Shown in pieces: positions 1 through 11,055 of a stretch of DNA of 64,000 bases. Below the pieces are notes generated by a model that was not told where the DNA came from, did no database searches, and was given only the letters and a program-made list of their open reading frames with translations. The position numbers and the translations under genes were made by a program. The stretch is from Aedes albopictus (Eukaryota > Arthropoda > Insecta > Diptera > Culicidae). The first letter of the stretch is position 1. Each line of letters starts with the position of its first letter. The DNA lies in contig NC_085136.1 of assembly GCF_035046485.1 (NCBI RefSeq), forward strand, positions 300,544,778 to 300,608,777. The letters run 5' to 3'.

Positions 1-101
1 ACTTTATACATAATACGATGCTAGTTGTAAACTTTCAGCATTTAAGTTTCAAATCGAATCGAACTCAGATACGTTCAGCTTGGTCTTGCTTTGAAGCTGG
101 G
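1..101. other. Flank left of the hAT-like element
   Basis: Short non-repetitive-looking sequence. Its last 8 bases (94-101, aagctggg) are repeated at 6957-6964 just beyond the other end of the element, so this is the left half of an interrupted target site. No gene is recognised in it. Confidence 0.6.
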
Positions 102-439
102 CAAGGGTGTAGCCAGAGGGGGGAAGGGGGGGGGGTTTATCCACAATTATTTTTCTTGAGAACCACAGAAAGTTTTGCAAAGTATTTCTTCAAGAGAACC
201 ACTCCAATCTTATCATAGAATTTTACCAAATAACAAACTTGGTTGAATGGTTAAATTTTGTGATGTTTATTCATGGAATACAAAAACTTCATGCTAAATT
301 TCCAAGATATGCTGGAACCGGTTGCGGTAGGGAAAAAAAGGACTTTGTAGAACCTGTTTGCTGCTATAGAGTGCAGCTATGTGCTACGGTGCTACTGCTA
401 CACGAATTTTCACTTGTATTCTATTCAATCAAAGGTCAT

Positions 440-3400
440 GCTAAGAGCAAAATAGCTGGGATTTCTTTACGAATTCTTTCAGGGACACCACCAGAAATTC
501 CTTTAGGCATTTATTCAGGAACTTCCCCAGAGATTCTTTCAGAAATCCCTCAAGGGACTTGTACAGGAGTTTCTCCTTCGTGAATTCTTCCATGGGCATC
601 TTGCATGGTTCAGATAGTTTCCTTTTCAGGGTTTGTTCCAAGCATTGCTTCAAGAGTTCCTCCCACGATTCCTTCAGAATTTTTTACAGATACTTCTGCA
701 AGGATGCATCGACGAATTCCTTCAAGATTTTTTCCATAGCTTCCTTTCATTGATTTTTTTTTTCCTACAGATATTCTTTCAGGAATTTGTTAAGAAAGCT
801 TTCCTGAGATTTCCTCAGGAATTCCTCATGGGATTGCTTCCGAGATTCCTCCAGGTTTTCCTTCAAGAATTCCTCCAGGAATTTACCCGGGAATATTCTC
901 TGTGTTTCTTCCAGGAACAACTCCAGGGATTATTTAAAAAAATCCTCCAAGGATTCCCCCAGGAACACTTTTTAGAATTCCTTCAGGAGTTGCTCTTGGA
1001 ATTCTTTCAAGAATTCTTCCAGGAACTAATCCAGTATTTCCTCCAGGGATTGATTAGGGATTCCCTTAGGAATGCCCCTAGGAATTGCTTCCGAGATTCT
1101 TCCAGGGGTTTTTTCAAGAACTGCTACAGGGATTCCCCAAGGAGTTCCTCCACGAACTCTTCTTAGAATTCCTTCAGGATTTCTCCAAGGATTCCATCTG
1201 CAATTTCTTTAGGATTTATACCTGGGATTCCTCCAGGAATTTCTTAAGAGATTCCTCCAGGAATTATTCCAGGGATTTCTCTGGGAGTTGCTGCAGGGAT
1301 TCCCCTAAAAATTCATCCAGGGATTAATTCAGAAATGCCTTTGGAGATTCCTCCAAAAATTCCTCCAGGAGTATTTCTAGAGATTCCTCCGTTGATCTCC
1401 ATGGGCATTCTTCTAGGATATCTTCCAGGGAATGCACCAAGAATTTCTGCAGGGCTTTACTCGGCAGTTCCTTCTGTGATTCGTTCTGGAACAACTTATT
1501 TTAAAAAATCCTCCAAAGATTCTCCCAGGAACTCTTTTTAGGGTTCCTTCAGGAATTCCTCATTGTATTTTTCAAGGAACTCTTCCAGGGATTGATTCAG
1601 TACTTCCTCAAGGAACTGTTTGAGGATTCCCTTAGTAGTTCCTCTTGATATTGCTTCCGGAATTCCTTCTGGAGTTTCTTCAGAAACTCTTCTAAGGATT
1701 CCTCCCGAATTTGTCCACGAATTCCATCTGCGATTCCTTCAGGAAATATTTCTGATGTTCCTCTACGCATTCCTTAAGCGATTCCTCCTGAAATTAATCT
1801 AGAAATTCCTCTAGAGATTTCACCAGGAATTCCTCTGGAGATTCCTTTAGAAATTCTTACAAATATCCTCTACAATATCCTCAACGAATTCCTACAAGAT
1901 TTTTTTTCAGAGATTCTTCCAAGAAATCCTCCAGAGGTTTCTCAATGCATTTCTTCAGGACTTCCTCCAGGCATTCATTCAGAGATTCCTCCAGTAATGC
2001 GTCCGGGATTCTTCCAAGAATTCCTGCAGAGATTTATCCAGGAATTCTTCAAGGAATTCCTCCAAGGTTTTTTTCCAGAGACTCCTACAGCAATTCCTCC
2101 TAAGATTTCTCCAGGAATTACTTCAGGGGATCCTCCAAGAATTCCACCACGAATTCTCCTAGGCATTCTTCAAGGAAATTTTCCAAGCATACTTCCAGGG
2201 ATTCCTCCTTGGATTCTTGCAGAGATTTCTAGAGGAATTTCTTCAGGGATTCCTCTATGAATTACACCAGGAAATCCTTTAGGAATTCCTTCAGAAATTC
2301 TTCCAAGTTTTTCTATTTGAATACCTTCTGGATTTTTTTCCAGCAGTTCCACCAAGAATTCTTCCAATTTTCCCTTCAGGAATGGCTACAGGGATTCCTC
2401 CAGGAATTCCACTATAAAATTCTCTTTTTCAGGGATTTTTCCAGGGATTTCTTCAGAAATTCGTCTGAGGATTTCTCCAGGACTTCCTCCAGAGATTTCT
2501 CTAGAAATCCCTCCAGGAATTTCTCAGGTTATTTTTTTAGAAATTTCTCTAAGAGCTCCTCTAGAGATTCTCCCTGAAATTCATCATGAAATTGTTGAAG
2601 AAATTCCTCCAGAGATTCCTCCTGGAATTCCTTTAAGGATTTCTCCACCAATTCTCAAAGGAGAACCTTCAGGAATTCCTCCTGGCATTCCTCTAGGATT
2701 TTATCCAGGAATTTCTTCAAGAACTCCTCCAGGAAATTCTCCAGGAATTACTCCAAGACTTTTTTCAGGAATTCCTCCAGCAATTTCTCTAGGATTTGTT
2801 CCAGGAATGGATCTTGGACATCCTTCAGAAATGATGTCAACAACTTCTCCAGGAATTTTTCCAGAAAATCTTCTGGGGATTTTTTTTTTCAGAAATTCTT
2901 CCAGGAATACCCTCAGGAATTTTTCTGGGATTCCTCCGGGATATTCCCAGGGATTCCTGCAGGAAATCCTTTAAGTCCCTTTAAGGATTCTTCCTGGAAA
3001 TCCTCTAAGGATTTATTCAGAAATTCTTCCAGGATATTCCTGGAGGAATACCTTCAGGATTTTTTCAGGGAATCCTCCAGGGATTTCTTTACAAACTTCT
3101 TCTAGGATTCCCCCAGGGATTCTTTCAGGAATTCCTCCGAGCATTTATCCAGGAATTCCTCCAGAAATTCTGCTAGAAAATGCTCCAGAATTTTCTCAAG
3201 GGTTTTTTTTTTCAGAAATAGAAAAACAATTGAACAGAAATATAAATCTCCAAGAATTCTTCTAGAGATTCCTCCAGCAATATCTTCAGGAAATACCCCA
3301 GAAATTTCTTAAGGAATTCCCCCAGGAATTTCTCCAGGAATTTCTCCCGAGATTCTATCAGAGATTTCTCCATGGAATCTCTTCAGGAAATTGTTCGAAG

Positions 3401-4737
3401 ATTCATCCAGGGAATCGTCCAGAAGTTTCTCCAAGGATTCTTCCAGGAAATCCTCTAGGGATTTCTTCAGAAATTCTTTCAGGAAATTCTTCAGGAGTAC
3501 CTTCAGGATTTTTTCAGGGATTCCTCCAGGTATTCCACCAGGAATTCCTCCAGAGAATCCTCTAGGGATTTCTTCGCAAATGTCAAGTATACCCCAGGGA
3601 TTCCTTCAGGAATTCATTCGAGAATTTCTCTAGGAATTCCACCAGCAATTCCGCTGGAAATTCCTCCAGGAATTTCTCAAGGGTTTTTTTCTCAGAAATA
3701 TAAATATAACAGAAATCTCTCAGAATTCTACTGGAGGTTCCTCTAGATATTCATCCTGTAATTCTTTCAACATCAATTTCCACAAGAATACCTCTAGCGA
3801 CTCCTCCATTTAATCCTCCTGAATTTAATCCAGAATTCTCCTTAGAAACTTCTCCAGAAATACCTCCAAAAAATACCCCAGGAATTTCTTCCGGAATTCC
3901 TTCACAAATTATGCCAGCAATTCGTCTAGGAATTTCTCCTTGAAATCCTGCAGGGACTTCTTCAGAGGTTCTTCCAGAAAGTTCTGCAGGAATACATTGA
4001 GGAATTTTTCAGAGATTCATCCAGACATTCCTCCAGAAATTCCTCCAGAGATTCCTCCAGGAATTGCTTCAGGGATCCCTCCAGGGATTTCTCCATGAAT
4101 TTTCCAGGGATATTTCCAAGGATTCCACCAGGGAATGCTCCAGAAATTCCTCCAAGGGTTTTTTCAGGAAATCCTCCTGGAATTTCTCAATTGATTTTTT
4201 TTTCAGAAATTTCTCCAGCAATTCCTCCAAGAATTCCTCTGGAGATTTTTTCAGGAATTCCTTCCGGAATTCTCCCAGGGCTTGCTCCAAGAATTCATCC
4301 AAGAAATTTCTCAAAGAAATTTCTCCAGGAATTCCCGCTGGGTTTAATCCAAGAATTCCTCCAGGAATTACGTCAGGCATTTGCTCAGAAATTTCCAGCA
4401 GTATCTTTAGAGATTTTCCCAGAAATTGTTTAAGGGATTCCTCCAGGAATTCTATCAAGCATTTTTACAAGGATTCCTTCAGAAATTTCTCTAAGATTTC
4501 CTCTGGGAATTGGTCAAGAGATTTCTTATGAATTTTTTCTAGGGATTCCTGTCAGAATTTATCCAGGAATTTCTCCAGAATTACCTCCAAGGAATCCTCC
4601 AGAAATTTTTCTAGGATTTCTTCTAGGATTTCCTCATGAGATCTCTTCAACTTTCACTAGGTATTCCTCCCATAATTAATCCAGGAATTCCTACAGGTTT
4701 ATTTTCTGAAGTTCTTCCAGGGATTCCTCCAGGGATT
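440..4737 (+). repeat. Degenerate 12-bp-period array (aattcctccagg)
   Basis: Thousands of bases are built from variants of aattcctccagg, often head to tail at exact 12-bp spacing (for example 4025-4090), mixed with longer and shorter units. All units point the same way. Because 12 is divisible by 3, each frame reads as a four-residue repeat: EFLQ, NSSR or IPPG forward, and LEEF, PGGI or WRNS in reverse. This explains the apparent proteins of 60-180 codons on both strands here; none has a credible domain or start. No gene is called. Confidence 0.9.
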
Positions 4738-4916
4738 TTTTTTTATCTGTATTAACGAGACTTTTAGCCCTAGGCTAGTTCATCTCGGGACCCACGCTTT
4801 ACTTCCCTTCCGAAGGAAGAACTCATATTTTGCGAGTTTGTAGGGAGTGAGATTCGATCCCAGGTCCTCGGCGTGATAGTCAAGTGTTCTAACCATCACA
4901 CCAGATCCGCTCCACT
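4738..4916 (-). mobile_element. tRNA-derived SINE, family A, minus strand
   Basis: Read on the minus strand it begins near 4916 with a tRNA-like head. The head has a B-box-like GGATCGAATC followed by a tail ending gataaaaaaa at 4738. It is flanked by an 11-bp direct repeat, ctccagggatt (4727-4737 and 4917-4927), made of the surrounding array sequence. A close copy lies on the plus strand at 58879-59059. No coding capacity. The SINE inserted after the array existed. Confidence 0.85.
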
Positions 4917-5204
4917 CTCCAGGGATTCTACAGGACTTCCTCTAGGCATTCCTGTAGGAATTGCTACAGGGATTCATCCAGGTGTTTCTTCAGGGATTTA
5001 TCCAAGAAGTCTCCTCTCAGGTTCTCTTCAAAAGTTCATTCAGGAGTTCCTTCGGAAATTTCAGAAATCCTTCAATCATCTTTTAAGGATGTACCCAAGA
5101 ACTTCTCCAGGATTACCTGATGACTTTTTTTTATTTTTTTCAAAACTTTCTGGAGGAATTCCTCCAGCGAATAGTATTGGAAGATAATTTGAAAAGGACA
5201 CATA

Positions 5205-6582
5205 GGGGGGGGTGGGGGTAAGACGGACATGTTTAGTAAACACTCTATTTTGACAGTGTAAACAATGCGATAATTAAAATTTTATCTCCATGCTATATAC
5301 TTCAACTAAAGTACTTTACAGTCTGCAAGCTGATTTTGCAATAAAATTTGATTTTCCATGACTTTTGAGATGATTAAAAAGTGATCTCCAAATGTATGTT
5401 TTTCAACAGTGTGGGTAAGACGGACCGGTAGGGTGGGTAAGATGGACACGTTTGGAAATTTAGCTAATACGCCTCTAATTGGGTTGTTTAGTGAATAAAA
5501 TATTGCTAGTTTCTATAGCCTAATCGAAAGAGCTCATTTTTCTGAGTATAACGTGATTTTATTGGATTCCAATACCTTTGTTTTGATGGTTAAATTAACA
5601 AAACAATTTTAATTTTTGTGGATAGAATGACAGTTCAATTGATAAAGTGACAGTTCGACCCGAACAAAAAAATTTCCCCATACAAACTTCAAATGCATTT
5701 TAAAAATAGTTCCCGAACTCCGAAAATTATGAAATTTTGGATTTCGACTTATTGTTGGGCGGAGAATCCGATTATGAAATAATCCGGATACCCCTAAAGA
5801 ACCCAATTGTGTGAAATGATGTTTGTGGCCGTTTGTATTCGGTAGATCAATCATAGTAGAATCTAAATTTGGCCTTAAATCTCTTAGCGAAACGTGTTTC
5901 TGCAAATTAAAATCTATTTTGTAAATTGGACACCTCCATAGACTGATAAACGCCTAACAGTATGCAATGCTCTGGTAATTTTACAAAGTTCAAACAGTTT
6001 CAACAACAAAAATTCTAATAAAATGAATTTTTGAATAAAAAATCAATATGAAATGCTTTATACGGCTTCCACAATCATTTTTGTACTCCATAGATTTCAA
6101 TCTGTGAACAATGTGTGGGTCTTAATGTATTTCTTACGGCACTATCAAAGTAACCCCAACACTGTCCGTCTTACCCACCCTCAAGGCGGACCGTCTTACC
6201 CCCACACAACGCAAAATATTCATTCCACCACCGTTATTTATAGTCCAAGAAATTAACCTGAATGTCGTTGTGTATAGGATGGAACAGTTTAAAACTACTG
6301 GGAAAGTCAAAATAAAATGCAAAAACTTAGCAATTTAATGTTAAAAAGCTTATTTATTGCCGCCTCAAAATTAGATCCCAGCACAAAAGCGTGTAGGCTG
6401 GTAAATGATTGATTATTTTTTGCACTTTTGACATATGTATTCTCTCATGGAGTGGTTCAATAATCATCAACTGATAAGAAGATAGAGTTAATCGTAAAAG
6501 AAAGTCAAATTTCAGCTCTTAAGTGCCAGAACTAGTCGATGGTCCGTCTTACCCACCCGGTCCGTTTTACCCCCACCCCCCC
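5205..6582. mobile_element. TA-flanked non-autonomous TIR element with subterminal repeats
   Basis: The left end is a G-run then tgggggtaagacggac (to 5228). The right end is the inverse with one mismatch, ending in a C-run at 6582. TA is present on both sides (5203-5204 and 6583-6584). The motif gggtaagacggac recurs inside in direct orientation near 5414-5450 and inverted near 6163-6200 and 6540-6556. This gives an array of subterminal repeats of the kind often bound by a transposase. There is no transposase frame. A Tc1/mariner-like or other TA-targeting source is likely; the superfamily is not settled. Confidence 0.75.
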
Positions 6583-6964
6583 TACAGGAACCAGGAAGTT
6601 CTAGGTTAGTCCTCAAAAGAGTTCGTAATTTCCAAAAGAGTTCAGCTATAATTTCTTAAGAATGTTTAGTAGACTTTAACAAAAAAAAATCAGAGCAAAA
6701 TAATACACGAGTAAATAAAAATCCATAATCTTCCAGAAATTGGTCACCGCTACCAGCACTACGTTGATTTGTGCTGATCAGGCGAGCTTTTTTTAGCGTA
6801 TTGTACACAATACAACAGCGTGACTGCTGAAGGGTTAAATAAAGCTTTTAGGAAATAATGTTAAAGTATTCAATTTCATCGTGTTGCGTTTATTTATAAG
6901 AGCAAGTAGGTACATAGCTTGCCCCCCCCCTGACCGAAAAGCTGGCTACGCCCTTGAAGCTGGG

Positions 6965-8209
6965 TGTTCAACAGCCTAACTAAGGGTTTCTTCTTTTATT
7001 TGTTTAACTAGACTCAGTGTTCTAGTTATGGCTCGCCATAGTCGATTTTCAACCTTTAATGATGCAAATCATCAAGAAAAATATTGTGAACAACATATCA
7101 CGTTTACAAAAGATGGTTGCATTCATTCAAACTTCATAATTTGCTAGAATTGTGATAAAAAAATCATTTTCCTTAATTGTTCGGCTTCCTTGTACCCTAT
7201 TACGCCATAGTGTACCAGTTATGGCTAATCCCATAAAGAATGCATGCAAATAGTGCGAAGTGGAACCCAAATTAACAAATGTGTCCATGACTGGTACAGG
7301 GTTCCTATCATTGGCACACGCCGTAATAAATACTAAAAGTAGTTTTGGACCCGTTTATATATTTTTCCTGTAAAGTATGAAAACTAATCAATCGTTTGAC
7401 ATATCGATGACACTTGACGGTCTTCTTCTTATTTTGTATAAATAGTTTTTCTTAGGTAGTGAGATAACTGGTACAGGCACCCTGTTCTCTTTTTACTAAA
7501 ATTTAATTTATTTCTTTGCCCATTTTTCCAAAAACCCTTGATAAGGTCATTACCCGTCAAAACAAATCAGCATTCCACTCAACAACCAATCCTTCAAGTA
7601 TTGAGGAAAACCTCAACTACAGAGCTCATTCCCGCTCACAAAGCGGCAGCGTATCGAATTTCATCTTGAGGTACCAAATAACCAACTCTGCATCGAGCGT
7701 TTCAAATTGGGTTGCAAGCACAGAGGATAGGGCACGATAACTATTTATTGACAGACTGATCCCGTATGTGGCGCGGCAAGTCCGAGTGGAAAAGTGTTCC
7801 ACTAGGTCAGTAATGCCCAAGGTACGCGCGGTGGTCTAGAGACTTAGCATCGAATCGAATCGAAAGAAAGTGAAAACGGTGCGGTGGTGCGAGAAAAGGT
7901 TCACAAAGAGAAGCGCGCATAGCTTACGTCACCATCACCAACCAACAACAGGTGAGTGCGCTGCCAAAACATCTGCGCGAAGGGCCGAGCTAATAGCATC
8001 CGCGTCTGCATGCGCAGAGGGCTGTGCAGAAATGTCGAACAGTTGATTGCTAGCTTCGTAATCAACATAATGCGAATAAGTCTGATAAATGGAAAAGTTG
8101 TGGAAACGTTTCGCATTTTGGGTTTTCTGCAGTTATGGTTGGTGCTGAGGGCTGGTTTTCTCTCATTATGGACAATTAATGAGTATTTGACCCCAAATGA
8201 TTTAAGGGT
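6965..8209. other. No gene recognised; possible weak MITE and possible non-coding exon
   Basis: Mostly AT-rich sequence. Between about 7014 and 7483 the motif accagttat/ctggtaca recurs in both orientations, which may mark an old MITE, but I cannot fix its ends. At 7952 the text acaacag/gtgagtg looks like a strong 5' splice donor after a purine-rich, CG-containing stretch (about 7830-7951), so an untranslated first exon is possible. No start codon or frame supports a protein. Confidence 0.3.
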
Positions 8210-8935
8210 CAGTTTGTTTAGGTCTAGGGGATTTATTCAGCGGATTTCTGGAGTCTTTTGAAGGCGTCCCAAGGGGGTTCAGGGGCTTTTCTATTTTTTT
8301 ACGTGGATTTCAAGGGCATTTCAATAGAATTTTTGATGTTTCAGGGACGTTTCGAGGCATTTCAGGAGTGCTTCAAGGAGTTTCAACGGTCGATTCAGGG
8401 GGTTTCTGACACCTTTTGAAGGCGTTCCAAGGTTTTTCAGGAGCATTCCAAATGGATTACGGAGATTTCAAGGGCGTTTCAATGGGATATGGAAGTTGCA
8501 TGGGCGTTTCAAGGGGTTTCAAGGGATCACAGGAATTGATGGGTGTTCAGGAGTATTTCAAAGGGATTACGGGAATTTCAGGAGCACTTCAATAGTATGA
8601 AGCACTTCGGACACCCCCTGGCACCCTGAAACGCTAATGAGACTTCTAGGTATCCCTTGAGACCTCCAGAAACGCTCCTGAGACCCCTGGAATCTCTCTG
8701 AAACCCCATGGGACTCAGTCGCTCCTTAGACTCCCTTAAATGCCTTTGACGTCCCCAGGAACCATATGGAACCTCCTGAAACGCCCCTGGAGCCCTCGTG
8801 AAACCCCTGGGATCCTCTGAAAAGCACCTGTGACCTCCTGGTACCCCCTGAGACCCCCTCAGCCCCTCTGGAGCCCCCCTGAAACGGCCTTGAGATCTTC
8901 TGAGACCTCTTGAAACCTTACCCGCAGCAAATCAC
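8210..8935. repeat. Degenerate array based on gtttcaagggc
   Basis: Repeated variants of ggcgtttcaagg run to about 8600. The complementary-looking text (cccctgaaacgcc, agacctcctgaaac) then runs to about 8935, so the polarity flips inside the block. It resembles the larger array at 31538-33290. No gene is seen. Confidence 0.7.
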
Positions 8936-9440
8936 TAGGATTATTCTTCGCTCAATTAATCCGGCAAATTCGCATACTTTAAGTTCCAACTGTATGAGTG
9001 TAGAAACTTTCTCAATCTAAACCATTGCACCGATTGCACTTCAGCAATCGGTGCAATGAAAGTGCATTTATTTTAATTAATTTTCAACAAAACACTTCAC
9101 TTAATTATCACGTGATTACAGAGTTTTAGTTTAGTCGAAACGATCTCCCTTTCAACGATTGCGGGTGGCACGAACTAACAACATCACTTTGGCGGGTGAT
9201 ACACATAAAGGGAGAGAAAAAAAAAACAATATCACCACCAACACAACCTCCACTAATTGATTGATTAAGGCGAAACTCTGGCTTGCTCGAGTCAATGAGC
9301 ATTGCGTTTTCGCTTCTCTCTCGCCGCCACCGCCGCCGATTCGTGTGCGTTGCTTGCAGTACTACAATCCTTCAGCAGCTCAGCACCCACCCCGCAACTC
9401 ACTATCATCCGGTGCGAGTAAGCTTCATGGAAACGCAGGG
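8936..9440. other. No gene recognised
   Basis: Ordinary AT-rich sequence with a short imperfect hairpin around gcaatcggtgcaatg (about 9030-9060). The overlapping short open frames at the right edge have no recognisable domain. Confidence 0.4.
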
Positions 9441-10340
9441 TCTGTTCCGGCATCGCGTGCCTCACAACAAGTTAGTTTGTAGATACTCCTTCATCATAAC
9501 CATTCTGTGCTGCTGCTGCTGCTCCTACCCCATCCGACGCTTTCCGACTGGACCACATGGAGCAGTATAGGGTGATCCAGTTGCACTTTTGAATTTGCTT
9601 TTTTGGTAACCCCACAAGAAACGATCGACTGTGGCTACAGGACCGACTCGGGCGATATATCGGTAACTCTTCAGATGTGTAGAACTCGATTTTCAATCTT
9701 CTTCTGGCACATCTCATTCAATGTCTGCATCCAACCACACAGTTCCCCATCATGGAGCACCCTACTGCCCCAATGCCATACTGCCGCCGTGGTCTTCCGT
9801 GTCTCACCGTCCGTCCGTCCGTGTGAACTGTAAACGACGTTGGCCGTCGTGAACTCGCGATCCCACCGAGAACGCGACGCGCGTGCGACCGACCCAATCA
9901 ATGTCAAACGCGTTCTCGCGTTTATCGACCGCGCACGCGACACTTCTCACCTCCTCCACCTCACCTTGTCCAGTGAACACAAGAAAACAATAAAACCCAC
10001 CGACGACGAAAGGCACTTCGAACAAAAAAAAAGGCGCTGAACCTGGGTGTGCGCGAAGATGACGACGACGACGACGACGACACCGAAACCGCGTATTGGC
10101 AAGTCACCAAAGGAGATACGAAAGCTTGAATGGAAGGCTCCAAGGAAGGCTTGCACGCCGCCGTCGAGCGTCCTGACTGTTGTGTTCTTACTGGAGGTTC
10201 CGAATCAACTGAATAACGAGTTACGATGTGGACCGGCTGCTCCTCGTCAGCAGCCGAGTCGTCAGGCTGTCTTGAAGGAACAACAACAACCAGTCAGTCA
10301 GTCAGTCGGTGTACCTGCTGTTTGAGGTGATGGACGGGAC
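9441..10340. promoter_or_regulatory. CpG-rich candidate promoter/5' UTR region
   Basis: GC and CpG content rise sharply compared with neighbours, especially at 9780-9960 and 10040-10300 (many cg steps, gacgacgac runs, cagtcagtcagtcag at 10291-10308). A 92-codon plus frame (10047-10325) starting MCAKMTTTTTTTPKP lacks any known domain and is probably chance in a triplet-rich stretch. A host promoter with an untranslated exon is one reading; an unrecognised GC-rich repeat is another. Weak inference only. Confidence 0.25.
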
Positions 10341-10865
10341 AGGAGTCCGAACGAAGTTATGCTTCCTTCCAGCTTCCGCACCCCCAGGGATGGATGATTC
10401 GAAATGGTCCAATGAGAAGAAACCCTAAAAACGCATTTAACTACCCTTAAGTACGATGTTTTCTTAAAAACTACACACTGAAAACAGATTCGCTGCCACG
10501 GCAAAAACGCGCACAGTCATGTGCTCAGTAAAACTGTTAACTGATGTCCGAGCAAAAAATTGTTAGCTGACTCTCAGCAAAACCTTTGCTGAATGTCAGC
10601 AATGAACTGTAAAAATAGCTGGGATCTCGGCAAAATTGTTGTTTGCTGATTACTCGGCTGTGCAAATCTCGGCAAAAGAATGGATAAATGCTGATATCCC
10701 GGCAATCTAAATTAAGTGTGAAGGTTGCTATCAGCTGTATGAATCCATCTGAACGCAATCAGAAGAGGACTGGGGGAGCCTTGACCCGCCCTCCCTTCTG
10801 ACTACTTAAAATCATCTCGAGCCAGATTAACAATAATTGTGCTGGATGAGTACGACTGGAATATA
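10341..10865. repeat. Likely old MITE with ctcggcaaaa/gctgat motifs; no gene
   Basis: Between about 10540 and 10740 short motifs (gctgat, ctcggcaaaa, tcagcaaaa) recur in alternating orientation, as in decayed MITEs. Clear terminal inverted repeats and a TSD were not found. The rest is unremarkable. Confidence 0.35.
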
Positions 10866-10870
10866 TTGAT

Positions 10871-11045
10871 TCCGGAATGCTGGATTTCTCAGTCTTGGGT
10901 AAATCAAAACGGCAAGTTTTGCTTTTCCCGACGTTTCGGCTTTTTATTAAGCCCCTTGAAAAAGGCTTAATAAAAAGCCGAAACGTCGGGAAAGCAAAAC
11001 TTGCCGTTTTGATTTACGCAAGACTGAGAAAGCCAGCATTCCGGA
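10871..11045. mobile_element. Foldback palindrome with GAAACGTCGG motif
   Basis: Arms at about 10871-10953 and 10963-11045 are near-perfect inverted repeats separated by roughly 10 bases, starting tccggaatgctgg and ending ccagcattccgga. Each arm carries aagccgaaacgtcggg, resembling the 3' half of a hammerhead core (stem II-GAAAC-GUC). The CUGANGA half is degenerate. No coding capacity. Confidence 0.8.
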
Positions 11046-11055
11046 ATTATCAATA

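Larger units (their letters stand above)
102..6956. mobile_element. Large non-autonomous hAT-like DNA transposon (6.9 kb)
   Basis: Seen: the left end starts CAAGGGTGTAGCCAG (102-116), and the right end is its reverse complement with one mismatch (6942-6956). Both termini then run into G- or C-rich tracts. The element is flanked by a perfect 8-bp direct repeat, aagctggg (94-101 and 6957-6964). Known: 8-bp TSDs and short TIRs beginning CA-purine are typical of hAT transposons. Inside are a 12-bp-period array, a minus-strand SINE (4738-4916) and a TA-flanked TIR element (5205-6582), and no transposase-like frame. Inference: it was mobilised in trans by an hAT transposase as a single 6.9-kb cargo unit, or the interior grew after insertion. 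P-type elements also make 8-bp TSDs and cannot be fully excluded. Confidence 0.78.

Noticed and set aside
633..1166. 177-codon frame with EFLQ-type repeats, looking like a coiled-coil protein
   Set aside because: All frames on both strands are similarly open because of the 12-bp repeat; no domain or start context.
4064..4531. 155-codon plus and 129-codon minus frames in the same place
   Set aside because: Mutually overlapping products of the 12-bp-period array.
440..4737. CRISPR array
   Set aside because: Units are degenerate, contiguous and lack unique spacers; the sequence is eukaryotic.
7014..7483. MITE with cagtgttctagttat/ataactggtacaggcaccctg ends
   Set aside because: The ends match only in patches and no TSD was seen.
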